Below are positions 45,852 to 57,650 of a DNA stretch of 64,000 nucleotides, in pieces. The first letter of the stretch is position 1; each line of letters begins with the position of its first letter. The stretch lies in NCBI GenBank assembly GCA_963170055.1, contig CAUJGJ010000003.1:1279044-1343043 (forward strand), read 5' to 3'. The notes under the pieces are model-generated. The model ran no database searches. It was not told the DNA's origin and was given only the letters and a program-made list of their open reading frames with translations. The DNA is from Halisarca cf. caerulea. Taxonomy: Eukaryota; Porifera; Demospongiae; Chondrillida; Halisarcidae. The position numbers were made by a program, and so were the translations under genes.

Positions 45852-45951
45852 CTTGCTCATACAAATGGACTTCCTTGGATTGTGTGCGCTGTAACAGCAA
45901 ATGAAGCCGATAAATCTCAGAACAGGCGGCCCAGATCTTCTCTACGTTCAC
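45852..45951 (-). CDS. First exon of a small unrecognised gene
   Basis: ATG at 45951, then MNVEKIWAACSEIYRLHLLL, to KEVHLYEQ and a GTAATA donor, leaving one base. The upstream sequence to about 46400 is less repetitive, CG-richer and rich in CG dinucleotides, consistent with a promoter and 5' UTR. Helical and mostly hydrophilic; function unknown. Confidence 0.5.
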
Positions 45952-46571
45952 GATACTAGAAGTAGATCTCAGCTATCCATAGTCGGGTCCCAGATGGAGA
46001 CTCCGAACTTTCACATCATCTGAGTGAAAGCCTCTCACGTCATCGAAAACCTGGAAAAATTAGCAGGAGCATACGCGGTGGCCATTTTCGTTGTTGAGTC
46101 GAAAAGTCACAGTTTAAGTTCCACTTCAAAAACTGGATCTTAAAGTAAGAGTCGCGCGTGTTGAGTTCTCTCGAGCAGGACTGAGCGCTAGTTGTCATTT
46201 TACTCTTTCACGCTGGAACTATTATCTGTATTTTCACTGCTTCAGAGTTGAGATTTATCTGGAACCGGTTGTCCGAATTCTGCTGACGTCCACTCATCCT
46301 GCGCAGAACAAGTAACGTGATGGCTCACTGAAGAACGCGCTGTAATGTGATTCTACCACTGATTGGAGCTCAAACGGTGGTCTAAACGGTACGTTGTCCT
46401 AGCTGTAGTATTGCATGTACTGATGACTGTTCCTTTACGACGGATGATAGATGATATTTGTAGTTTTAAATGACTTCAGTCAAACTTGGTTGGTAGTTAC
46501 CTAGATAGAAAGTACTCCTTGTTCTCTTTTTCCTTCATCTGCAACACTTAAAGCTGTTTATCACAAATATT

Positions 46572-46795
46572 AGGTAAGGTAAAGGGGGGTAGTTTGGAAC
46601 AGGGCCTGTAACTTTTGTTGTGGTTAAGTTACCCAACCATCCTTGCTACTGCCCGGCAACCCCCCCCCCCCCCCCCTTTCACGGGAGACAATACAGATGA
46701 GAAATAATGGATGTTATTTGTGGCTGACACTGCTTTTGGCCTGACTGTCTAGAAATACCCGCTGTTCCAAATTACCCCTCTTTACCTTACTTCTC
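46572..46795. repeat. MITE with gtaaggtaaa termini
   Basis: The left end gtaaggtaaaggggggtagt and the right end (inverse of gtaaggtaaagaggggtaat) share ttggaacag just inside. It contains a C14 homopolymer near 46661. The same family is at 53308. Confidence 0.7.
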
Positions 46796-47059
46796 GTGAC
46801 AATAAGTCTCTCTTTCATCTGCAGTACTTCAAGCTGTTTATCACTGATTGTAGGTACTTCTCGTGACAATAAGTACTTGTTTAGTTTGTCCTTGATTGTC
46901 CTCACTAACCAAGTTCCCCTGTATTTCATCCTCTCATGTATTCCTTGTGTGCACTCATTGTCAACAGTACATGTGCATATGCCCAAGTAGTTACTGATAC
47001 TCACCAGATAACCACCACACACAGACATGTGTACATGTGTGTTCCTGTGTGTGCAGAAG

Positions 47060-47099
47060 TGTACATTTGTATGTGTGTGGGCTTGTGTGTGTGTGGGCT

Positions 47100-47177
<78 letters not shown>

Positions 47178-47206
47178 TGTGTGTGTTTGTGTGTGTGTAT
47201 GTTTGT

Positions 47207-47257
<51 letters not shown>

Positions 47258-47282
47258 TGTGTATGTGTTTGTGTGTGTGTGC
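47060..47282. repeat. (TG)n microsatellite
   Basis: TG repeat with scattered TATG and TTTG interruptions. Confidence 0.95.
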
Positions 47283-47626
47283 AGTGTTCTCCCTAGGAAT
47301 ATTTCAGGCATGTTGACTACGTACCCACATACGTACGTGCGTACATACATATGTACACCATCATATATGAATGCATGCAATATATCACAAATTGCTCGCA
47401 GCGTACGTAGTTATGAGCACTAGCATGATTTGTGCTAAACATAGATTTTCAACAATCTATGAATGCATGCATGTTTTTTCCTACTAATGTACAAAATATA
47501 AGAAAGGAAGACGTGTTGAACCGACATGCCTTAAGACACCTGGGGAGAACACTGTGTCTGTGTGTGCATGTGTGGGTGTGTTTGCCACTATTCTTATTAT
47601 GTGTTCATTTTGTGTACCATGTTCAG

Positions 47627-47906
47627 TCAAAATTTTGTGGGATGAAACTTTCGCAGTTTTCGTGGCTTGAAAGCAATGTGTGAAAATTTAAGCCCGTTAA
47701 AATTTAGGTTGAGCTATTGTGCAATGACCAAGATGGTCATTGCACAATAGCCTTTACTCTTTTCTCTAGTGCCTTTTCGTCCGCAAACAAACAAAGTTTA
47801 TTTCAATAAAGGGTTGAATGAAGGAAGGATTAAAGGGGATCCGTGAAAGTTAAAACTGCGAAAATAGTGAAAATCAGCGATCCACGAAAGTTTCATCGTG
47901 CGAACA
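47627..47906. repeat. Inverted-repeat element containing a perfect hairpin
   Basis: The outer arms are ggatgaaactttcgcagtttt and the inverse near 47850-47900. A perfect 18-bp stem with a 3-base loop (gctattgtgcaatgacca / aga) is at 47713-47751. Confidence 0.65.
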
Positions 47907-48152
47907 TTTGAGCACATAGGGGACAGTACATATCCCACAGTATTTTGTGTGTGTATTTTCGTGTAGGGGGCACTTTGTGCATGTTCATATGTGTACATAT
48001 AGTATTGTGCAATATACCCAATATGTACAGTAATACTGCAATATTATTTGTGAAAAATTCAGATAGCGACGAACTTTCCCTGCACGTTGATATCGTGTGA
48101 TACCATGTGCAGTGTTTTAGCCAAAGCATCAAAGGAGGGCATTACAATGTAT

Positions 48153-48415
48153 GCGCCCTCCTTTAGAAGCTGTCTGCCCTTCTTTGGAAGCTGTCCGCCC
48201 TTCTTTGGAAGCTGTCCGCCCTCCTTTAGAAGCTGTCCGCCCTTCTTTAGAAGCTGTCCGCCCTTCTTTGGAAGCTGTCCGCCCTCCTTTAGAAGCTGTC
48301 CGCCCTCCTTTAGAAGCTGTCCGCCCTTCTTTGGAAGCTGTCCGCCCTCCTTTAGAAGCTGTCCGCCCTCCTTTGGAAGCTGTCCGCCCTTCTTTGGAAG
48401 CTGTCCGCCCTCCTA
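48153..48415. repeat. Minisatellite, 21-bp unit
   Basis: About 12 copies of ccttctttggaagctgtccg plus c. Because 21 is a multiple of three, two frames stay open and give Phe/Cys/Pro or LEAVRPS heptads. No splice or start context suggests translation. Confidence 0.93.
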
Positions 48416-49426
48416 TTTAAACTATGCACCCTTGTTAGAATCAGGGCTGTGAGCTTGGGTAAGGGGAAGATACAAGGTGAAAAGTGACAGGAAATGTGAT
48501 TGGGTGTAAATTAGTAATTGTTTACACTTGCTTAGAAGACTAGCAAGCTCAGCAAAGTAGCTACAGAGCCTCACCATAGCTACATGCACATCCCTATTCC
48601 ACATTGATCCACTTGCATGATAGACTGTAGCCCCCCCCCCCCTATTTTTGGCTGCTGGCTAAAACATTGCATGTGTTTTCCGAGGTTAGACCAGTATTGG
48701 AGGGAGTCAACATAATATGGTATTTCAAGGACATGAGATTCTATCTTAACTGATGTCATCATTATCTGCTGGAACTGTTACAGCAGTCCTGATTGTGGGT
48801 GCAAAAGGAGCATACTGCAGTGTTAGAAATAATAACCAAATGGTGGATGGACAAATGTCCCAGCATTAGCATTGTGGGTCAGACAATTTCAGTTTTGCTC
48901 AGATGTATTTTTGGGCATACAAATAACTCAGTAACGTCACTGTGTGTGCGTATCAAATGAGCATTTGGTAGGGGTCAGTCAAATGTCTGACCCAAACTTT
49001 TTTGGGTAGGACAAAATGCTAAAATGGTCGGAAAATGTCTGAATGCTGACCATTATTTCTAACACTGATACTATGTAGCATACAGGACTGTTGTTTGTGA
49101 GTGATTTAGTTTGTGTGACAATGATTTGTTTGGATGCTGTCTACAGCTTCAATACTCAGTATACTGTTGTGAAGATCGCTCATTCTCCTTGCATTGTATG
49201 CTTGAACTAGTGTGACAAAGGCTCATTGGATGTTGTCTACAGCTTCCACACTCAGTATACCGTGGTCACACGTAGTTATACTGTGATAGAATGTGGGGAT
49301 ACATACTGAAACTGATAATTTGTGATGCCGCACAGCTCAATGTACATATCTGTATATGTTGGTAGTCCACACTTTTGTAGGGAGACTTTGTGTATACGTA
49401 CTTTTGTAAGGAGACATTGTATGTAC

Positions 49427-50033
49427 GGTACAAGAAATAATAAAGTTGACGTTTGACTGCCGAATTACGCCCGTAATGTCAGGCGTAAAATGTCCGTTGT
49501 TGCTGAAAATTACGCCCGTAGCACACTTCGTAAGAATTCAACAAAACTACGGTTGCGCAATATTAAATGACGCATCATAAAAATGGTGGCCGCGTACGAA
49601 CATCCTCGATATGTAGTTGTGAGCATTCTCGTGGAAGAATGTTGTGGAATTCTCCTCCTTCGGTTTGATTTCCTTCGAAAATCTTAAAAAGGTTTCGAAA
49701 ATGCTGACTTAAGGCCAGCGTGGCATTCTCACGGCTGTCTCGCACTCGCCGCGAGTCTCGTATGCACTTGCCTATGAGCTTACGATAAACATCTGGGGAG
49801 ACGTCCATTCCTTTAGAAGATGATACCTTGATTTGAACGCTTAAATTTCAAAAGAAATTGCACTTCATGTCGATTTTATTCCTGTAGATTTCTACTCACG
49901 TGCGCGTACCTATTTATCTGCCCGTAAATCTTCCGTAAGAAAAAAATTTCAGGCTCGTAAAACGGTCCGTAAAAAGGGCGTCCGTAGAAGCACGCTACGC
50001 TTGTTTTACGTCAACTTTATTATTTCTTGTACC
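49427..50033. mobile_element. 0.6-kb non-autonomous transposon in the minisatellite
   Basis: The termini are ggtacaagaaataataaagt plus tgacgt and the exact inverse. The flanking GTAC (49423-49426 and 50034-50037) is the likely 4-bp duplication. On the minus strand it carries a 77-codon frame (49808-49575: MDVSPDVYRKLIGKCI, CIRDSRRVRDSRE) with gene-like composition, possibly a captured exon or a transposase remnant. Confidence 0.75.
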
Positions 50034-50290
50034 GTACATTCTTTTGTGGGGAGGCATTGTGTGTACATTCTTTTGTGGGGAGACATTGTGTGTACATACT
50101 TTTGTAGGGAGACATTGTGTGTACATACTTTTGTAGGGAGACATTGTGTGTACATACTTTTGTAGGGAGACATTGTGTGTACATACTTTTGTGGGGAGAC
50201 ATTGTGTGTACATACTTTTGTAGGGAGACATTGTATGTATGTACTTTTGTAGGGAGATATTGTGTGTATGTACTTTTGTAGGGAGACATT

Positions 50291-50683
50291 AGAGAGGTTT
50301 AGCACTACGTAAAACGTTACGTAATAAGCTTACTACGTTTCGCGCGGAAAATTAAAACGTTCTTAGTAACGGTTTTGACGTATCAAGGTATCTTAGTACG
50401 TTGTTGTTCTACGTTATAAGACTCGTGTTGACGCTCCCTCCATTACTCCTCTAACTGCTGCTCTTCGGCCTGGCGTTCCGTTTCTGATAGTAAAAGAACG
50501 CCCGCATGGCCCAAATCTCCCTCAGAATCACCAAAAACTCGCAAAAAGATCTTCGTCATCGTTCTATGTCGCTATAACGTTATGTATAAAGTATTCGACG
50601 TTGCTAAAACGATAAACGTACTAAATTTCGAACGTACCTATCAGCTTACTACGTAGCGTTCAAACGTTATGCTAAACCTCTCT
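50291..50683. mobile_element. 0.39-kb non-autonomous transposon in the minisatellite
   Basis: The termini are agagaggtttagcactacg and the inverse cgttatgctaaacctctct. The flanking ATT (50288-50290 and 50684-50686) is a 3-bp duplication, as in Harbinger-type elements. On the minus strand an intact 38-codon frame (MTKIFLRVFGDSEGDL ..., ending QQLEE) lies in the centre. Confidence 0.78.
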
Positions 50684-50819
50684 ATTGCGTGTACATACTT
50701 TTGTAGGGAGACATTGTATGTATGTACTTTTGTGGGGAGACATTGTGTGTACATACTTTTGTAGGGAGGCATTGTGTGTGTATACTATTTTTATTTGTGC
50801 TCATTTTGTCCACATGTAG

Positions 50820-50964
50820 GGAGACATCTTGGTTGATGAAGACAGTACATTGAAGATCACAGATATTGGTTTGTCCTGTGAAGGCCAACGGTTGTGAACC
50901 TCTTCCATTGAGGAGGATGGCACCTGAATCACTCAAATATGGGATATCTACAACTAAATCTCAT
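50820..50964 (+). pseudogene. Protein kinase exon remnant, frameshifted
   Basis: After a good acceptor (ttttgtccacatgtag) the frame reads GDILVDEDSTLKITDIGLS, matching the kinase catalytic-loop exit and DFG (here DIG). It meets a stop after EGQRL. One base later the next frame reads PLPLRRMAPESLKYG and STTKSH, the activation-loop end and APE motif in a tyrosine-kinase-like form (MAPESL). A GTATGA donor follows. The one-base shift breaks the frame, so it is probably a dead copy. No other kinase exon was found. Confidence 0.7.
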
Positions 50965-50970
50965 GTATGA

Positions 50971-50972
<2 letters not shown>

Positions 50973-51024
<52 letters not shown>
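50973..51024. repeat. (TG)n microsatellite
   Basis: Short TG tract directly after the kinase exon remnant. Confidence 0.95.
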
Positions 51025-51025
<1 letters not shown>

Positions 51026-51171
51026 TGTGTGCAAGCTCCCTCTCCCTCCCTCCCTCCATTCAATGTATTTTTGTATATGTATAGTGATGTCTGGTGTTTG
51101 CATTCACACACCTGTGTATAGGAGGTCTGGTGTGGCCTTTGTGTGGAGGTGTTACTTTCCAACACTGCATG

Positions 51172-51828
51172 TGTAAGGTGGTGGTATGGTGTACTGTTGT
51201 TAGGTGGTGGTATGGTGTACTGTTGTTAGGTGGTGGTATGGTGTACTGTTGTTAGGTGGTGGTATGGTGTACTGTTGTTAGGTGGTGGTATGGTGTACTG
51301 TTGTTAGGTGGTGGTATGGTGTACTGTTGTTAGGTGGTGGTATGGTGTACTGTTGTTAGGTGGTGGTATGGTGTACTGTTGTTAGGTGGTGGTATGGTGT
51401 ACTGTTGTTAGGTGGTGGTATGGTGTACTGTTGTTAGGTGGTGGTATGGTGTACTGTTGTTAGGTGGTGGTATGGTGTACTGTTGTTAGGTGGTGGTATG
51501 GTGTACTGTTGTTAGGTGGTGGTATGGTGTGCTGTTGTTAGGTGGTGGTATGGTATGCTGTTGTTAGGTGGTGGTATGGTGTACTGTTGTTAGGTGGTGG
51601 TATGGTGTACTGTTGTTAGGTGGTGGTATGGTGTACTGTTGCTAGGTGGTGGTATGGTGTACTGTTGTTAGGTGGTGGTATGGTGTACTGTTGTTAGGTG
51701 GTGGTATGGTGTACTGTTGTTAGGTGGTGGTATGGTGTACTGTTGTTAGGTGGTGGTATGGTGTACTGTTGTTAGGTGGTGGTATGGTGTACTGTTGTTA
51801 GGTGGTGGTATGGTGTACTGTTGTTAGG
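51172..51828. repeat. Minisatellite, 26-bp unit, highly homogeneous
   Basis: About 25 copies of ttaggtggtggtatggtgta plus ctgttg with only about three single-base variants. G-rich triplets (ggtggtgg) make the strand G/T-rich. Confidence 0.95.
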
Positions 51829-52079
51829 TACATGGTCAAATGGTAGTATTTCAGGAGTGAGAACATACATAACAAATCACTTGTAATCAAAAATAAAGAT
51901 GTAAAATCTTGCTCTGAAAGCAAGTACACAACTTCTAAAGGACATGTTCTGCTCTGGAAGTGTAACTTTCTGCCTTCAACAAGAGCAACAGCCATTTTCA
52001 ATACAATTGGTAATGTAAACCTCTAGCACTCAGCCTAGCATCATGTCATAGAAGTAAGGCCTCCCTGAGCACGGGTAGA

Positions 52080-52402
52080 CCAACTGAATCTTCTCCTACC
52101 ACCTGTGTAGTGTGTACATACGGACCTACTCCTACCACCTGTGTAGTGTGTACATACGGACCTACTCCTACCACCTGTGTAGTGTGTACATACGGACCTA
52201 CTCCTACCACCTGTGTAGTGTGTACATACGGACCTACTCCTACCACCTGTGTAGTGTGTACATACGGACCTACTCCTACCACCTGTGTAGTGTGTACATA
52301 CGGACCTACTCCTACCACTGTGTAGTGTGTACATACGGACCTACTCCTACCACCTGTGTAGTGTGTACATACGGACCTACTCCTATGACCTGTGTAGTGT
52401 GT
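52080..52402. repeat. Minisatellite, 36-bp unit
   Basis: Nine copies of a unit containing cctaccacctgtgtagtgtg and tacatacggacctact. The period is a multiple of three, so several frames stay open (VVGVGPYVHTTQ). Not a gene. Confidence 0.93.
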
Positions 52403-52973
52403 ATATTAGAGCTTGTATTTCCCCAGAACTTCAGTATTCGTCTCTAGAAGTGGTTTTCCTGTGAACTGAAGCATCTGAAATGGCGAAAGTGCAGATTTGT
52501 CCAGCAAACCACAGATACACTCACTGCACAGATGAACACTATCACTGTGAATTAGAGGACCATTATTTATTATTTATTTATTTATTTATTTATAATTTAT
52601 GGTATTCTAATGTTCAATGATTTGAAATTCTGATTGACTTCATATTCCAATTAATTAGTATCACACAACATCCCATTGTTAACATGTACTTTCTAGTTAA
52701 CAGGTATTACTCATTTTTCATGACTCACTTTATCTTAAACAGGAGATGGCAATAGCATTAGAAGGAAGGAGTGAGTGTGCACACAAATACACTAAAATGT
52801 GTGCTGTCCATGGCCAACTACCTTTACTAGCATATTTGATGAGATGCAATGAATCTAGGAACTGCTGAGGTCGATCATGTCATGGACAGACACAAATCCT
52901 ATTATATACGTATATACACAAACACGTGCTATACGTTCGATTACGTCATAACACGTCATCACAAACATGGCGG

Positions 52974-53278
52974 GTCCTGAACTCTTCTTTGGGCGTACAC
53001 CTGGTACAGTCTCCATGCAATTTGGTCTTAACCTCGAGGCTCATCTCTATTGTCCGTTTCTTCTCACCGTTGGCTGATTCGGGAGTTCTGATGTGTGTGT
53101 AGTGGTCTTTTGAAGCTGGAAATCAGGGTAACTTATCGCGTGACCTTCCATCTATCGAAGAAGTCGACACTGGTTGGATTGCAGCCGAGCGCTCAGCTGA
53201 GACGTCTGTTGCTAACGCCTACTGATGTGTGTCCTTTTCTGGTGAACCGTTTCCTTAGAGACTTTGACATTTACAGGT
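52974..53278 (+). CDS. Possible 5' exon of an unrecognised gene
   Basis: Non-repetitive, CG-containing sequence that ends at a strong CAG|GTAAGA donor. An ATG near 52968 opens a 36-codon frame (MAGPELFFGRTPGTVS) that stops before the donor. A different frame without an ATG stays open for about 60 codons to the donor (LLKLEIRVTYRVTFHLSKKS). I read it as a first exon, largely 5' UTR with an upstream ORF, or an internal exon. The downstream exons are uncertain. Confidence 0.35.
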
Positions 53279-53307
53279 AAGAGTGGTTTTGGTGTTGACG
53301 AAATATG

Positions 53308-53545
53308 TGTAAGGTAAAAGCGGACAATTTTGGGAAGCTGGTACTCTCCAGGAACGTTCCCATACTTGTCATTCAGTAGACTGATTGGGGTACAAGGGCC
53401 TAGAATAGATGCAGAATATGGCGATACACTTTCCTTTAATCTCCTTCGGCTATTCAGTTCCTATACTGAAAATTACAGGATATGGTTAATTACCGAAATT
53501 ACCAGCTTCCCGAAATCTTCTACTTTTACCTTACCTAAAATGTAC
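53308..53545. repeat. MITE with gtaaggtaaa termini
   Basis: The left end gtaaggtaaaagcggacaat then gggaagctggta; the right end is its inverse. Same family as 46572-46795. It lies 30 bp after the donor at 53278. Confidence 0.7.
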
Positions 53546-53822
53546 GTACCTGTCACTTGAAGTAAGCGTCGTAAGCTTCGGGTTTCGTTGGACCATGTCC
53601 TGACTGTGCTGGGTTATCTTGTACTCTGTGTCTCCTTTTGACTTGTCATGAGTGTGGACACCTTTGGGTCTTGAAGCACATCCACGGGGTTGCTTTTAAC
53701 CCGTGCTGTAGTGTGGACAAAGTATTTATCGCATGTTCCCTTTTAGACCTGTCAACTCATTTCATCTCTTCACTATAGCATTGCTCCGTGCATCCAATCT
53801 CACATGCTGTGCAGTTACATAT

Positions 53823-53994
53823 TCAGTGAACCCTCTCTTATCCGACACTCAATGGGGCTTGATAGAAATGTCGGATTAGGAGGTTGTCGGATCACACAGT
53901 GACTATTAGCATACTTTAATATGGTGACAGTACACCTCATGATTGCCAGATTAGAGACTCTGAGAATGTCGGATTATAGAGGTCTCACTGTATC
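53823..53994. repeat. pogo/Tigger-type MITE
   Basis: The arms are cagtgaaccctctcttatcc and the inverse of cagtgagacctctataatcc, both followed by gaca. Confidence 0.72.
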
Positions 53995-54067
53995 TGAAAT
54001 GACTGAAAGTTAGTATATCTCAAATTAAACTCATGCAAGTGCAGTCAGTACCCACATTTCTACATAC

Positions 54068-54232
<165 letters not shown>

Positions 54233-54694
54233 TCCACATTTCCAAAGGCTGAGTTCCCATCCTTGTATCCTCCTCTTTGTTGTGAAGCTACATTGCCTGT
54301 ACAGTACAACGGATGACAGATGATGTCTTGTACATTGTACCAGATATTCCATCCACTCGTTGGTGTCCCCTCCATACACACACATACACAGTGTGGACGT
54401 GGTCTATTTGCTCCAAGTGTACTGAACAGTCAGACATTTGTATTCATGTGTGCACTGTTGTTGTGTGAGCAAGACTGAAGGAGTTTGTGTATTGTGTGTA
54501 TGTGGTACAGATAAGTATGAGCATGTACTTGGATCTGCATACATGTGTACTGCATAATAGTGTGTACATGTGCACTCAAATATGTGTACATCTGCTTATG
54601 AATATATACCAGTACACACACCACATGCACACCTCTTTGTAGGGGCATTATTGTACCTGTGTGCATTTCAGTGTTGGGTCAAGAATCTTGGGAA

Positions 54695-55698
54695 GGCCTT
54701 TAGCCAGTGGCTACTCTAGCAGCCTTTAGCCAATGGCTACTCTAGCAGCCTTTAGCCAGTGGCTACTCTAGCCAGCCTTTAGCCAGTGGCTACTCTAGCA
54801 GCCTTTAGCCAGTGGCTACTCTAGCAGCCTTTAGCCAGTGGCTACTCTAGCAGCCTTTAGCCAATGGCTACTCTAGCAGCCTTTAGCCAATGGCTACTCT
54901 AGCAGCCTTTAGCCAGTGGCTACTCTAGCAGCCTTTAACCAATGGCTACTCTAGCAACCTTTAGCCAGTGACTACTCTAGCAGCCTTTAGCCAATGGCTA
55001 CTCTAGCAGCCTTTAGCCAATGGCTACTCTAGCAGCCTTTAGCCAATGGCTACTCTAGCAGCCTTTAGCCAGTGGCTACTCTAGCAGCCTTTAGCCAATG
55101 GCTACTCTAGCAGCCTTTAGCCAATGGCTACTCTAGCAGCCTTTAGCCAGTGGCTACTCTAGCAGCCTTTAGCCAGTGGCTACTCTAGCAGCCTTTAGCC
55201 AATGGCTACTCTAGCAGCCTTTAGCCAATGGCTACTCTAGCAGCCTTTAGCCAGTGGCTACTCTAGCAGCCTTTAGCCAATGGCTACTCTAGCAACCTTT
55301 AGCCAGTGACTACTCTAGCAGCCTTTAGCCAATGGCTACTCTAGCAGCCTTTAGCCAATGGCTACTCTAGCAGCCTTTAGCCAGTGGCTACTCTAGCAGC
55401 CTTTAGCCAATGGCTACTCTAGCAGCCTTTAGCCAATGGCTACTCTAGCAGCCTTTAGCCAGTGGCTACTCTAGCAGCCTTTAGCCAATGGCTACTCTAG
55501 CAACCTTTAGCCAGTGACTACTCTAGCAGCCTTTAGCCAGTGGCTACTCTAGCAGCCTTTAGCCAATGGCTACTCTAGCAGCCTTTAGCCAATGGCTACT
55601 CTAGCAGCCTTTAGCCAGTGGCTACTCTAGCAGCCTTTAGCCAATGGCTACTCTAGCAGCCTTTAGCCAGTGGCTACTCTAGCAGCCTTTAGCCAATG
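54695..55698. repeat. Minisatellite, 26-bp unit, about 38 copies
   Basis: Tandem cagcctttagccaatggctactctag with ccagtgg/ccaatgg alternation. Rarer units (caacctttagccagtgac) recur at regular spacing, which shows higher-order repeats. Each unit holds an agcc...ggct mini-palindrome. Confidence 0.95.
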
Positions 55699-56161
55699 AT
55701 GAGAACTCACCCACAACTTTGAGGTTTAATGAGTATTAGATGAGGTGTAGTTTTCCTTTTCTGTGTGGTTTGGTGAGGTGCAGTGTTCTTCCCTAGCAAC
55801 ATGTACATATACAGAATATAAGGAGATGTTTGTTGTCCACTAAATGCAGTGTTGATCCATGCAACCCTCACTTGTAGTATGCACCTGTGCTACCAATAAT
55901 ACCTGTCCACTTTAGTGTTTGCATGCCTGGACCATCTTCACAACCAGCTCATTGTTTGGGGCTGAATTAGAGGTATCTTCATACATACAAGGTCTATTAA
56001 GTCTGCTGTGCATAAGTCAGAAATTGAGGATGACCCTGTGATCAAACTTTGCCCAAAACTACACATTAGAATGTCCTTATAAGGACATGCATTGTTATGC
56101 TAACAACACTCACCACAAGTGATGAGAAATGTAAATACTGAGAGAATGAATTTGGAATTGA

Positions 56162-56165
<4 letters not shown>
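55699..56165. other. Stretch with no recognised feature
   Basis: Mostly unique-looking AT-rich sequence between repeats. I found no exon with paired splice sites. Confidence 0.4.
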
Positions 56166-56223
<58 letters not shown>

Positions 56224-56229
56224 TGTGTT

Positions 56230-56291
<62 letters not shown>

Positions 56292-56315
56292 TGTGTGTGT
56301 TTGTGTGTGTGGTGT

Positions 56316-56363
<48 letters not shown>

Positions 56364-56384
56364 TGTGTGTGTGTGTGCATGCGT

Positions 56385-56450
<66 letters not shown>

Positions 56451-56488
56451 ATATGTGTGTATGTATGTGAGAGTGTGTGTGTATGTCT

Positions 56489-56554
<66 letters not shown>

Positions 56555-56599
56555 ACACACACGCACGCACGCATACACACACGCACACACACACACACA

Positions 56600-56657
<58 letters not shown>
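56166..56657. repeat. Inverted compound microsatellite, (TG)n then (AC)n
   Basis: About 300 bp of TG repeat followed by about 170 bp of AC repeat with a short centre (gtatgtctgtaca). The two halves are complementary, so the tract is a near-palindrome of almost 500 bp. Confidence 0.95.
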
Positions 56658-56659
<2 letters not shown>

Positions 56660-56737
56660 TTGCTTTGCACATCCACCCCCTTCAAGTTGGCAAATCTTCT
56701 TGATAAGCTATCAAAAGTGTGCAAATACATGCATGCA

Positions 56738-57022
56738 GTGAGTACACACATGTGTGCCGTAGTCAGTGAGTACATACATGTGTGCTGTAGTCAGTGAGTA
56801 CACACATGTGTGCTGTAGTCAGTGAGCACATGTGTGCTGTAGTCAGTGAGTACACACATGTGTGCTGTAGTCAGTGAGTACACACATGTGTGCTGTAGTC
56901 AGTGAGTACACACATGTGTGCTGTAGTCAGTGAGTACATACGTACATGTGTGCTGTAGTCAGTGAGTACACACATGTGTGCTGTAGTCAGTGAGTACACA
57001 CATGTGTGCTGTAGTCAGTCAA
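56738..57022. repeat. Minisatellite, 28-bp unit
   Basis: About 10 copies of gtgctgtagtcagtgagtac plus acacatgt. Confidence 0.93.
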
Positions 57023-57235
57023 CACATGTGTTATACACTATACTGTACATGTGACTATAGATGCAGACACTTTATATTCACCCACTCTTCCTGTATGTGT
57101 ACATGTGGACATGTTGTGTGCATGTTTGTGAGTCCTGGGGCACACCTCAGAGCAGGTTTCATGCTAACTTGTACCAGTAAAAGTACAGCCAATCCACACA
57201 TTTATCCATCCTACCTTCCTCTCCCCTCCCAACAG

Positions 57236-57330
57236 GTGACTCAGTCTTGTGAGAAGTGTGGTGTGTTCTACCTGGGGTCAATAGGAGGACAGCATGAAGA
57301 ACTGTTGTGTGTGTGTACTAGTGTGTTCTG
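57236..57330 (+). CDS. Possible exon, weak PTB-like resemblance
   Basis: A very strong polypyrimidine acceptor (ctcccctcccaacag) is followed by VTQSCEKCGVFYLGSIGG. The VFYLGSI string resembles strand 1 of PTB domains. A second frame at 57414-57560 (LRLRFSDIKRTCGNSIS) after tgtcatttcag could continue it. No clean donor pairs them, and the evidence is thin. Confidence 0.25.
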
Positions 57331-57650
57331 AACATGAAATGGAGGATATTGGGAAGATCAAAGTAGAGGACTTACTCTCACTCTGTTGTTCTGTTGATAC
57401 ATGTCATTTCAGCATGATATGCTGAGACTGAGGTTTAGTGACATCAAAAGAACATGTGGAAATTCCATCTCTGTATTATTTTGTTTATTTGTAACTTTTC
57501 AGAGTGAATCACATGAAATTGTCATGTGTGGTTCAATTCAGAAATTCATGATCTCCTATTGTGTTACAATTTACCTGTCCAGCAGTGTGTATGTGTGTGT
57601 GTGCGTGCGTGCGTGCGTGTGTGACAATAATATGGCAAGTTCATCAAGTT

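Larger units (their letters stand above)
49380..50785. repeat. 29-bp minisatellite split by two transposon insertions
   Basis: Units of tgtgtacatacttttgtagg plus gagacattg occur at 49380-49426, 50034-50290 and 50684-50785. The gaps are filled by two separate inverted-repeat elements, each with its own target duplication. Confidence 0.9.

Noticed and set aside
48087..48452. Heptad LEAVRPS or CPPFFGS repeat protein
   Set aside because: A 21-bp minisatellite with no splice sites, no initiation context and equal openness in two frames.
52041..52447. 12-residue repeat protein (VVGVGPYVHTTQ and similar)
   Set aside because: A 36-bp minisatellite; open in several frames on both strands.
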